Assembly (NCBI RefSeq): GCF_030211955.1
Contig: NZ_JASODI010000024.1
Span: 1-32,990, forward strand
Reading direction: 5' to 3'
Length of the DNA: 32,990 bases
Source of the DNA: Corynebacterium frankenforstense
Lineage (GTDB): Bacteria; Actinomycetota; Actinomycetes; Mycobacteriales; Mycobacteriaceae
Both the position numbers and the translations under genes were made by a program. The notes below the pieces were generated by a model. That model was not told where the DNA came from. It made no database searches and worked only from the letters and a program-made list of their open reading frames with translations. The number at the start of each line of letters is the position of its first letter. Position 1 is the stretch's first letter. This document shows, one piece after another, positions 15,536 through 22,473 of the stretch.

Positions 15536-16588
15536 ATGAGCACGCACGACTACTACCGCAGCCTCGGGCTTGATCCGACGGCCGACTCGGCGAGCCTGGT
15601 CCGGGAGATCGGCCGGCTCGAGTGGGGCGCGGACGCCCGGCGCCCCGAGCGTGCCGACGAGCTACAGCAGGCCCGCCACATCCTCGGCGACCCCGACCGG
15701 CGCGCACGCTACGACGCGCTCCTGGCCGAGGAGCACCGCCGCGCGGCCGAGGCCCGGCCCGCCGCCACCACGGCGGGTGCGACGGGCGCGACCGCCGCGT
15801 GGGGGCCTGCGGGCCAGGCCGCCGCGCCGGGCGCCTTCTCCGGCGCCGCCACCCCGCACACCGCGTCCGCGGCGCACGCCGCCCCCGCCCCGGGGCACCC
15901 GGAGCCGGAGCCGGACGACAAGGACGACAAGAAGAAGGAACCCAAGCGCCGCGGTCTGCTGCCCGTCATCGTTGGCACCGCGCTGGCCACCGCCGCCGTG
16001 TGCGCCCTGATCGGCGCCGGCGCCTGGTGGGCGACCGGCAGCGAGGGCGACGGCGAGACGGCCGCACCGGCGACGGTCACGGAGACGGCGACCACCACGG
16101 CGTCGCCAAGCGAGGAGCCGGAGGACGCGCGCCTGGGTGAGGTGCGCGCACTCGCCGAGGAGTTCGCGGGCCTGCGCGAGCGCGAGCAGATCGAGGGCTT
16201 CATCCGCGCCTACGGCGTGCCCAACCAGCTGGACAAGCAGGTCGACCACCACCTCGGCGAGGGCAAGGACTTCTCGCCGGAGGCCGTCTTCGGCACGCCC
16301 GAGCCGAAGGTGCTCGACGTCGTCGACGGCACGCCCAACTTCGCCACCCGCTACGCCGTCGAGGGCGTGCCGACCACGCAGTCGCTCGCCGACCACGGCG
16401 TGACCGCGCTGTACCTGGTCACCGTCGGCAACGCCGGCAACGACCAGGAGACCGCCTCGCTGGCCTTCGTGGAGCGCGACGGCGGGCTGCAGTACATCCG
16501 GGTCGGCCGGCCCGCCCAGACGTTCACCCCCGAGCAGATGGACCACGTGTTCAGCGAGGACGGCGACCTCGGCGCCGTGGAGTTCTAG
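15536..16588 (+). CDS. J-like domain membrane protein, divergent fourth family member
   Basis: A 350-residue protein. Residues 4-66 (HDYYRSLGLDPTAD ... ADELQQARHILGDPDRRARYD) are the clearest J-like segment in the cluster, yet the HPD loop that stimulates DnaK is absent. Residues 70-125 are an Ala/Pro/Gly/His linker rather than Gln-rich. A charged stretch (DDKDDKKKEPKRRG) precedes the membrane helix at about 140-166. After a Thr-rich spacer, the extracytoplasmic domain (200-350) keeps the family pattern HGVTALYLVTVG ... ASLAFVERDG. The start is the ATG of MSTHDYY; the Shine-Dalgarno is poor, which suggests translation coupled to the gene before it. The kinase gene follows 57 nt after the stop. 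Confidence 0.87.
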   Translation: MSTHDYYRSLGLDPTADSASLVREIGRLEWGADARRPERADELQQARHILGDPDRRARYDALLAEEHRRAAEARPAATTAGATGATAAWGPAGQAAAPGAFSGAATPHTASAAHAAPAPGHPEPEPDDKDDKKKEPKRRGLLPVIVGTALATAAVCALIGAGAWWATGSEGDGETAAPATVTETATTTASPSEEPEDARLGEVRALAEEFAGLREREQIEGFIRAYGVPNQLDKQVDHHLGEGKDFSPEAVFGTPEPKVLDVVDGTPNFATRYAVEGVPTTQSLADHGVTALYLVTVGNAGNDQETASLAFVERDGGLQYIRVGRPAQTFTPEQMDHVFSEDGDLGAVEF

Positions 16589-16645
16589 AGTCACGCGACG
16601 ACGGCGGGCCGGCAGTGCCGCCCGCGGAAGGACAGTAAGAGAAGC

Positions 16646-18301
16646 ATGAGTCAGCAGGGATGGGGCCGCGCCCCGCAGGCCGACGACGGCGGAGGCGACC
16701 AGTGGCGGACCACGCCGGCCCAGGACGCCCCGCCGACCGTACAGGGGCCCGTCACCCCGCCAGAGGACCAGTTCGCCCGCGACCTGCGCGAGCGCGGCAC
16801 CGTCATCCTGGACAAGATCGGCGAGGGCGGCATGGGCCGCATCTACCTTGGCCGCGACGAGAACCTCGACCGCAAGGTCGCCGTCAAGCGGCTGATCGAG
16901 GAGGTCGGCGCCGACGACGAGAACCGGCGGCGCTTCCAGCAGGAGATGCGCACGCTGGCCAAGATAAACCACTCCGCGGTGGTCGACATCTACGACGGCG
17001 GCGTGACCCCGCACGGCGAGGCGTACTTCACCATGGAGTATATCCCGGGCACCAACCTCAACGACCAGATCCGCAGCCGCAGGGAGTGGGACTCGCCGTT
17101 CACCGTCGCCGAGACCGTCCGGCTGCTGCGGCCCATCGCCGGCGCCCTGGACCACATCCACACCCGGATCAGCCCGCCGGTGATCCACCGCGACGTCAAG
17201 CCCGGCAACATCCTCATCCCCGGCGGCCGCGGGCGCGACGTGGCCAGCATGCTCACCGACTTCGGCATCAGCCTGACCCCGGAGTCGACCCGGGTGACCC
17301 AGCTCTCCGCCATCATCGGCACCGACGGCTACCTGGCGCCCGAGCTCTACCCGGGCAAGGAGGCCGGCCGCCAGGGGGTGATTCACCCGCAGCCCTCGGC
17401 GAACACGGACAACTACGCGCTGGCGCTCATCGCCTTCGAGATGCTCACCCTGGTGCAGCTCAAGGACACCATGACCCAGTCGCAGTGGCTCTACGACCGC
17501 ACCTTCCCGGACATCTCCGAGCTGCGCTTCGCCGAGAAGGAGGAGCCGCACCGCGAGGCCATCCGCAGCGTCCTCGAGCGCGCGCTCTCCCAGGTCCCGG
17601 CCCGGCGCTACAGCAGTGCCGTCGAGTTCATCGACGCGCTGGCCCGCGCCGGCGCCCAGGGCGGCGACGCCGCCCGCCAGCGCCGCTCGCGCAGCCCGCG
17701 CGACTACCCGCCCCAGCACGACGTGCCCACCCGCATCGAGCCCGTCGTCGCCCCGGGCGCGCGCCCCGTGCAGATGCAGACCGCGCCCACGGCCTTCACC
17801 GGCACCGCCCAGGCCGTCGGCCAGCCGCGGCGCAAGCGTGTCGTAGGGATCACCGCCGGCGTCGCCGCAGTGGCGGTCCTGGCCGCCGCTGGCGCCGGCG
17901 CCTGGTGGTTCCTCGCGCACCCGAAGTGGTCCGGGCAGGACCGCTCCGTGGCCGCCGCCTTCGACAACATCACCGGCGACCGCGAGGGCCGCGGCGGCTG
18001 GTCCGAGGTCAGCTGCCACAGCGCCGCCCCGGACGAGGGGCAGGCGGCCAAGATCGTCTGCTCCGGCGACGGGCTGGGCATCACCCTGGCCGACTACGGC
18101 GACCAGGACACCCGTGACCGCTACGTCGAGGGCGAGGCCATTCAGGTGGGCAACGACCAGTGCACCGTCGACGTGGTCGACGTCGACACCACCGACGGCA
18201 GCGCGTATGTGATGCTGCCGGGTGCGGAGCGTTCCCGCTTCCTCGCTATGGTGTGGGGTGACCGCGCCGACTCGATGAAGAACAGGATCCCCATATGCTG
18301 A
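16646..18301 (+). CDS. Transmembrane serine/threonine protein kinase with Cys-containing ectodomain
   Basis: A 551-residue Hanks-type kinase. The kinase domain spans about 52-335. It has the Gly loop GEGGMGRIYLG (59-69), ATP lysine K81 in VAVK, HRDVKPGN (181-188) with catalytic D183, DFG (205-207) and GTDGYLAPELY, so it should be active. A Pro/Arg-rich juxtamembrane segment leads to a membrane helix at about 399-423. The ectodomain of about 125 residues has four Cys (457, 472, 506, 551), enough for two disulfides, and no PASTA repeats, so it is not PknB. The final residue is one of these Cys. The stop overlaps the start of the FHA-like gene by 7 nt. Likely substrates or partners are the J-like proteins and the FHA-like protein, by context only. 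Confidence 0.93.
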   Translation: MSQQGWGRAPQADDGGGDQWRTTPAQDAPPTVQGPVTPPEDQFARDLRERGTVILDKIGEGGMGRIYLGRDENLDRKVAVKRLIEEVGADDENRRRFQQEMRTLAKINHSAVVDIYDGGVTPHGEAYFTMEYIPGTNLNDQIRSRREWDSPFTVAETVRLLRPIAGALDHIHTRISPPVIHRDVKPGNILIPGGRGRDVASMLTDFGISLTPESTRVTQLSAIIGTDGYLAPELYPGKEAGRQGVIHPQPSANTDNYALALIAFEMLTLVQLKDTMTQSQWLYDRTFPDISELRFAEKEEPHREAIRSVLERALSQVPARRYSSAVEFIDALARAGAQGGDAARQRRSRSPRDYPPQHDVPTRIEPVVAPGARPVQMQTAPTAFTGTAQAVGQPRRKRVVGITAGVAAVAVLAAAGAGAWWFLAHPKWSGQDRSVAAAFDNITGDREGRGGWSEVSCHSAAPDEGQAAKIVCSGDGLGITLADYGDQDTRDRYVEGEAIQVGNDQCTVDVVDVDTTDGSAYVMLPGAERSRFLAMVWGDRADSMKNRIPIC

Positions 18302-18981
18302 GCAGCCAGCCCGCCGGCACGGAGAGCGCCGGCTCCCCGCTGCTGAGACTCGACGACCTGATCGGCCAGTCCACGGTGGTCGAGGCGTCCGAGGAGCTCA
18401 TCGTCGGGCGCGCCGGCAACTTCGTCGTCGGCGAGGACGACCAGTTCCTGCACCGCCGCCTGCTGCACTTCTGGTGCAGCGCGAACCAGTGGATGGTCAA
18501 GAACGTCGGCAGCCGCGTGCCCGTGGACATCGAGCCGCGCAGCCGCGGCAGCTTCGCGCGCACCGACCTGGGCCCGGGCGCGCAGACCCCGCTGGCCCCC
18601 GGCGCCTCCGCCATCGTCTTCTCCACCTCGGAGCGCACCTACGAGCTGCACGTCGACGTCTACGCCCCCGGCGTGCACGGCCCCCGGGCGACGTACACGC
18701 CGGACGCGGCGACCGCGACCGTCGGCAAGCACGTGCCCAACCAGGAGCAGCTCGAACTGATGCAGGCGCTGGCCGCGCCCCTGGCGCGCCAGCCCGGCAC
18801 GGACGACTCGGCGATCCCGGACGTGGCCACTGTCGCCCGGCAGCTCGGCTGGACGGAGAAGAAGGTCAACTCCAAGATCGACTACCTGTGCCGCAGCATC
18901 GAGAAGTCCGGCCCGCCGATGCCCAAGCCCTACCGCGTCTCCCTGGCGCGCTACGCCTACGAGATGGGCTACCTCAACTAA
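18295..18981 (+). CDS. FHA-like protein with C-terminal helical, possibly winged-helix, region
   Basis: A 228-residue soluble protein. Residues about 15-125 resemble an FHA phosphothreonine-binding domain: IVGRAGNFVVGEDDQFLHRRL has the GR and the His/Arg cluster where SxxH lies, and WMVKNVGSRVPVDI has the NxGS turn. After a linker, residues 148-228 are helical (EQLELMQALAAPLA ... VATVARQLGWTEKKVNSKID) and look like a helix-turn-helix of MarR/winged-helix type. That layout would let a phosphothreonine signal be read by a DNA- or protein-binding module. The ATG overlaps the kinase stop, implying tight co-expression. The FHA call is moderate because the canonical Ser is replaced; the HTH reading is inference. 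Confidence 0.78.
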   Translation: MLSSQPAGTESAGSPLLRLDDLIGQSTVVEASEELIVGRAGNFVVGEDDQFLHRRLLHFWCSANQWMVKNVGSRVPVDIEPRSRGSFARTDLGPGAQTPLAPGASAIVFSTSERTYELHVDVYAPGVHGPRATYTPDAATATVGKHVPNQEQLELMQALAAPLARQPGTDDSAIPDVATVARQLGWTEKKVNSKIDYLCRSIEKSGPPMPKPYRVSLARYAYEMGYLN

Positions 18982-19024
18982 CCCCGTCCCGGTGACCGGC
19001 CTGGGCGCCGTCGCGGTGACCCAC

Positions 19025-19041
19025 TAGACTCGGGCGGCGTG
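19025..19041 (+). promoter_or_regulatory. Leaderless promoter of thrC
   Basis: TAGACT at 19025-19030 lies 8 nt before the GTG start at 19039. There is no Shine-Dalgarno. The nearby ATG at 19044 is out of frame. Confidence 0.7.
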
Positions 19042-20481
19042 AAATGCATCTCCACGCGTGACGCCTCCCGCACCCCCGCGACCTTCACCGACATCCTGCT
19101 CGGCGGCCTGGCCCCGGACGGCGGCCTCTACCTGCCGGCCGAGTACCCGCAGGTCGACGCGGAGATGCTGGAGAAGTGGCGCGCCCTGCTCGCCGAGGAG
19201 GGCTACGCGGCGCTGGCCGCCGAGATCCTCAAGCTCTTCGTCGACGACATCCCGGCCGCCGACATCGAGGCCATCACCGCGCGCGCCTACCGCACCCCCG
19301 TCTTCGACGACGAGGAGATCGTGCCGGTCACCCCGCTCGACGACGGCCTGCACCTCGGCCACCTCTCCCAGGGCCCGACCGCGGCCTTCAAGGACATGGC
19401 CATGCAGCTGCTCGGCGAGCTCTTCGAGTACGAGCTGGCCCGCCGGGACACGACGCTGAACATCCTGGGCGCGACCTCAGGCGACACCGGCTCCTCCGCC
19501 GAGTACGCCATGCGCGGGCGCACCGGCATCCGCGTGTTCATGCTGACCCCCGCCGGGCGCATGACGCCGTTCCAGCAGGCGCAGATGTTCGGGCTGGACG
19601 ACCCGAACATCTTCAACATCGCCCTCGACGGCGTCTTCGACGACTGCCAGGACGTGGTCAAGGCCGTCTCCGCGGACGCCGACTTCAAGGCCCGCCACCA
19701 CATCGGCGCGGTCAACTCCATCAACTGGGCGCGCCTGATGGCCCAGGTGGTCTACTACTTCTCCTGCTGGCTCAAGCTGACCGACGGCCCCGGCCAGAAG
19801 GTCTCCTTCTGCGTGCCCACCGGCAACTTCGGTGACATCTGCGCCGGCCACATCGCCCGCCAGATGGGCTTGCCGATCGACCGCCTGATCGTGGCGACCA
19901 ACGAGAACGACGTCCTCGACGAGTTCTTCCGCACCGGCCGCTACCGCCCGCGCTCCTCGGCGGAGACGCAGGCGACCTCGAGCCCGTCGATGGACATCTC
20001 GCGCGCGTCCAACTTCGAGCGCTTCATCTTCGACCTCAACGGCCGCGACGCCGGGCTCACCGCCGAGCTGTTCGGGCACCGGGTGCGCGAGGGCGGCTTC
20101 GAGCTTGATGACGTCGCGGTGTGCCGCGCGGCGGACGAGTACGGGTTTGCGTCGGGTTCCTCCACGCACGCCGACCGCCTGGCGACCATCCGCGAGACCC
20201 ACGAGAGGCTCGGCGTGATGCTGGACCCGCACACCGCCGACGGCGTGCACGTCGCCCGCGGGCTGCGCGGTCAGATCGACTCGCCGATCGTGTGCCTGGA
20301 GACGGCGCTGCCGGTGAAGTTCTCCGAGACGATCCGCGAGGCCACCGGGCTCGAGCCCGAGGTGCCCGAGCGCTTCGCCGGGATCATGGACGCCGGCCGC
20401 CACGTCACCGACATGCCCAACGACGCCGAGGCCGTCAAGAAGTTCGTCGAGGAATCGATCGCCGCCCACGACGCGCGGTAG
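19039..20481 (+). CDS. thrC: Threonine synthase
   Basis: A 480-residue PLP enzyme that converts O-phosphohomoserine to threonine in the cytoplasm, the last step of threonine synthesis. The start STRDASRTPATFTDILLGG and the blocks SGDTGSSAEYAM, GRMTPFQQAQMFGLDDPNI and SINWARLMAQVVYY match C. glutamicum ThrC almost word for word as I remember it. The PLP lysine is K118 in GPTAAFKDMAMQLL. Length fits the long (fungal/corynebacterial) threonine synthase class. GTG is the only sensible start. hom and thrB are not adjacent, as is also the case in C. glutamicum. No attenuator-like leader is possible if the mRNA is leaderless. Confidence 0.97.
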   Translation: MKCISTRDASRTPATFTDILLGGLAPDGGLYLPAEYPQVDAEMLEKWRALLAEEGYAALAAEILKLFVDDIPAADIEAITARAYRTPVFDDEEIVPVTPLDDGLHLGHLSQGPTAAFKDMAMQLLGELFEYELARRDTTLNILGATSGDTGSSAEYAMRGRTGIRVFMLTPAGRMTPFQQAQMFGLDDPNIFNIALDGVFDDCQDVVKAVSADADFKARHHIGAVNSINWARLMAQVVYYFSCWLKLTDGPGQKVSFCVPTGNFGDICAGHIARQMGLPIDRLIVATNENDVLDEFFRTGRYRPRSSAETQATSSPSMDISRASNFERFIFDLNGRDAGLTAELFGHRVREGGFELDDVAVCRAADEYGFASGSSTHADRLATIRETHERLGVMLDPHTADGVHVARGLRGQIDSPIVCLETALPVKFSETIREATGLEPEVPERFAGIMDAGRHVTDMPNDAEAVKKFVEESIAAHDAR

Positions 20482-20489
20482 TGCTGTTT

Positions 20490-20512
20490 TCGGGCCGCGG
20501 TGCGGCGGGCCC
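20490..20512 (+). terminator. Weak hairpin after thrC
   Basis: CGGGCC at 20490-20495 can pair with GGCCCG near 20506-20512, about 10 nt beyond the thrC stop. No T-run follows, so a terminator role is uncertain. Confidence 0.35.
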
Positions 20513-20588
20513 GTGGCGCCCGGCGGGCGGGCGCACCGCCGCTGCCTGCGGGGTCCGTAAAGCCCGCGTGGGCGGGCGCGCCGCCCGG

Positions 20589-20594
20589 TAGGGT
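20589..20594 (+). promoter_or_regulatory. -10 box of the three-gene run starting at 20653
   Basis: TAGGGT, the same hexamer as at glnA2, stands 58 nt before the ATG at 20653. AGAGGCGG about 7 nt before that ATG serves as ribosome-binding site. Confidence 0.5.
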
Positions 20595-20652
20595 GGGCGC
20601 CCTGAGGCCGCCGCGGGGCGGTCGACGTACAGCGAAGACGAGAGGCGGAACC

Positions 20653-20964
20653 ATGGCGCAGGAACGATTCGCAGGCCCGGAGTACTTCACCGAGTTCGAC
20701 CCGGAGCGCTTCGCCGCGCAGCTGACCGGTGGGCTGCTCGGCCAGGACGAGCCCGAGACGCAGAATCCGGAGACCGCCGAGGGCGCGGAGAACTCGGGGT
20801 CCGCTGAGGCCGCCGAGGCTGAGCCCGCTGAGGCTGAGGCCGCGGAGCCAGCGGCGAGCGCGGACGGCGAGGTCCGCGTCGGCGCCGACGGTGAGGCTCG
20901 TGTCGGCGGCGAGGGCCGCGACTACTCCGGCGAGGCCGAGGTCGAGGGCGGGGAGCACGCCTGA
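20653..20964 (+). CDS. Small acidic hypothetical protein (103 aa)
   Basis: A 103-residue, strongly acidic, probably disordered protein. Only the first 35 residues (AQERFAGPEYFTEFDPERF, then AAQLTGGLLGQDE) look structured; the rest is Ala/Glu/Gly-rich with imperfect EAEPAEAEAAE and DGEVRVGADGEARVGG repeats. No Cys, membrane segment or signal is present. The stop and the next start share a base (TGATG), so it is translationally coupled to the Roadblock-like gene. I recognise no family; a partner role for the next gene product is a guess from coupling. Confidence 0.75.
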   Translation: MAQERFAGPEYFTEFDPERFAAQLTGGLLGQDEPETQNPETAEGAENSGSAEAAEAEPAEAEAAEPAASADGEVRVGADGEARVGGEGRDYSGEAEVEGGEHA

Positions 20965-21704
20965 TGGCCCGGCACAAGGACACCGGGGCACTGGCCGACC
21001 TGCTCGGCGGGCTGGCCGCCGACGTCGACGGGCTGATCGGCGCCGTGGTGGTCGAGCTGTCCGGCTCCACCCGCCTGGCCGGCGGGGGAGAGGCCGAGCC
21101 CGCAGCTGACGCCGTGGCCGCCCTGGCCCGGGCGACGACCTCGGTGGCGCTGAGCGCCGGTGCCAGCGAGCGCGCCGGGACCGAGCCGGGCGCCGCGGAG
21201 GTCCCGGAGCAGGCCGTCGACGCGCTGGTGCGCGCCGGCGACCGCCTCGTGCTCGTCGTGCCCGCCGGCCGCGAGGTCGCCCTCGGCGTGGTGGTCGAGG
21301 CGGCGGCCGTGGACCCGGCGGTGCTGCGTTGGGTGGTCACCCGCCACCTCGAGCAGACGCCGCTGGCCGAGGCCGCGGCCGCCGAGCTCGCCGCCGCTCC
21401 CGAGCCGAAGGCCGTGGAGCCGGCTCCGGCTGAGCCTGCGGCGCCTGAGACGGCGGAGCCCGCACCCGTCGCGCCCACGTACGCCGCATCCGCCCACGCC
21501 GGCTGGGGCCCGCAGCACGCGGCACCGCAGCCTACGGTGGAGGCGAATGCGACGTCGCACGACGCGACGTCATCAAGCACGCCCGCTGCAGACGGTGACG
21601 GCGCACGGCTCGTCGAGCCGGAGCCGCTGCCCGGCCGCGGCGGGGGATTCGACTTCGAGAGCTGGCTGGCCGACTACCGCGCCGGCGGCGAGAAAGAGGA
21701 CTGA
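20964..21704 (+). CDS. Roadblock/LC7-like protein with acidic tail (246 aa)
   Basis: Residues 1-140 have the order of secondary structures of a Roadblock/LC7 domain: helix GALADLLGGLAADVDGLIG, strand AVVVELSGSTRLA, long helix DAVAALARATTSVALSAG, strand RLVLVVPAGREVALGVVV and a last helix VLRWVVTRHLEQT. Roadblock proteins act with small GTPases of MglA/Ras type in bacteria and are common in actinobacteria. Residues 145-246 are an Ala/Glu/Pro tail ending FDFESWLADYRAGG. The gene overlaps the one before by one base and is 6 nt from the NUDIX gene. No GTPase gene is in the window. The assignment is by pattern, so only moderate. Confidence 0.7.
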   Translation: MARHKDTGALADLLGGLAADVDGLIGAVVVELSGSTRLAGGGEAEPAADAVAALARATTSVALSAGASERAGTEPGAAEVPEQAVDALVRAGDRLVLVVPAGREVALGVVVEAAAVDPAVLRWVVTRHLEQTPLAEAAAAELAAAPEPKAVEPAPAEPAAPETAEPAPVAPTYAASAHAGWGPQHAAPQPTVEANATSHDATSSSTPAADGDGARLVEPEPLPGRGGGFDFESWLADYRAGGEKED

Positions 21705-21710
21705 GCACGT

Positions 21711-22259
21711 ATGGGAACCCCCGACTTCGTCGTGGAGCTGCGCAAGAAGATCGGGCACGACCACCTGTGGATGCCCGGCGTGACCGCGATCGTGGTGCGT
21801 GACGTGCAGGCGGACGCGCCGGTGTGGGCGACGCCGAAGATCCTGCTGGTCAAGCGCTCCGACAACGGCGAGTGGACCCCGGTGACCGGCATCGTGGACC
21901 CGGGTGAGGACCCGGACGTGGCCGCGATCCGCGAGGTCAAGGAGGAGACAGGCCTGGACGCGAAGGTCGAGGCGCTGCTCGGCGTCGGTGCCGTCGGGCC
22001 CACCGAGTACCCCAACGGCGACCGTGCCAGTTACATGGACACCTGCCTGCGGCTCTCGGTGCCCGAGGACGCGGAGCCGGTGGTCGGTGACGAGGAGTCG
22101 ACCGAGGTCGGCTGGTTCGAGGCGATGCACCTGCCGGTGACCAACCCGCGCCTGCGGATGGCGTGCGGCGACGCCGTGGCCCAGCTGCGCCACCCCGAGG
22201 GATTCGAGACCCGGATCGGCTGGCGCAAGCGCAGTCAGCCGGGCCGCACCGCGTACTGA
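21711..22259 (+). CDS. NUDIX hydrolase
   Basis: A 182-residue soluble hydrolase with a textbook NUDIX box at residues 60-82: G60-x5-E66-x7-R74-E75-x2-E78-E79-x-G81. These bind the metal and cleave a nucleoside diphosphate linked to a moiety X. Residues 23-49 (GVTAIVVRDV ... ILLVKRSDNGEW) form the first strands, and STEVGWFEAMHL the later part of the fold. The substrate is not predictable. The gene starts 6 nt after the Roadblock-like gene, so the three genes from 20653 form one unit. A similar NUDIX gene near thrC is, as I recall, conserved in corynebacteria. Confidence 0.93.
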   Translation: MGTPDFVVELRKKIGHDHLWMPGVTAIVVRDVQADAPVWATPKILLVKRSDNGEWTPVTGIVDPGEDPDVAAIREVKEETGLDAKVEALLGVGAVGPTEYPNGDRASYMDTCLRLSVPEDAEPVVGDEESTEVGWFEAMHLPVTNPRLRMACGDAVAQLRHPEGFETRIGWRKRSQPGRTAY

Positions 22260-22274
22260 TTCGAGGTGATGTCG

Positions 22275-22293
22275 ACCCGTCGCTGTGACGGGT
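22275..22293 (+). terminator. Hairpin after the NUDIX gene
   Basis: ACCCGTC at 22275-22281 and GACGGGT at 22287-22293 flank GCTGT, 15 nt after the NUDIX stop. No T-run follows. Confidence 0.45.
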
Positions 22294-22379
22294 GGGGCCA
22301 GTGTGACGCAATGGCTCCAATGGGGTCGGCGGGGAGGAATAAATCCCCAGCTGGCCGAGCCTTTTGAAGGTAGACCATC

Positions 22380-22426
22380 TATGATTAGGAACCGAGACTG
22401 TCTTCCACCGTCCCCGAGGCTCGGGG
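22380..22426 (+). promoter_or_regulatory. Promoter and leader palindrome of the surface protein gene
   Basis: TATGAT at 22380-22385 is the best consensus -10 box in the window. Downstream, CCCCGAG and CTCGGGG (22412-22418 and 22420-22426) form a palindrome in the predicted leader. AAAGG 9 nt before the ATG at 22474 is the ribosome-binding site. Confidence 0.5.
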
Positions 22427-22473
22427 GAACCTGTCCGGTGAACCACCGCATGCGCAACGAAAGGTACGAAAAC

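Noticed and set aside
15662..18019. 785-codon minus-strand open frame opposite the J-like and kinase genes
   Set aside because: Antisense shadow of two convincing genes; no recognisable domain.
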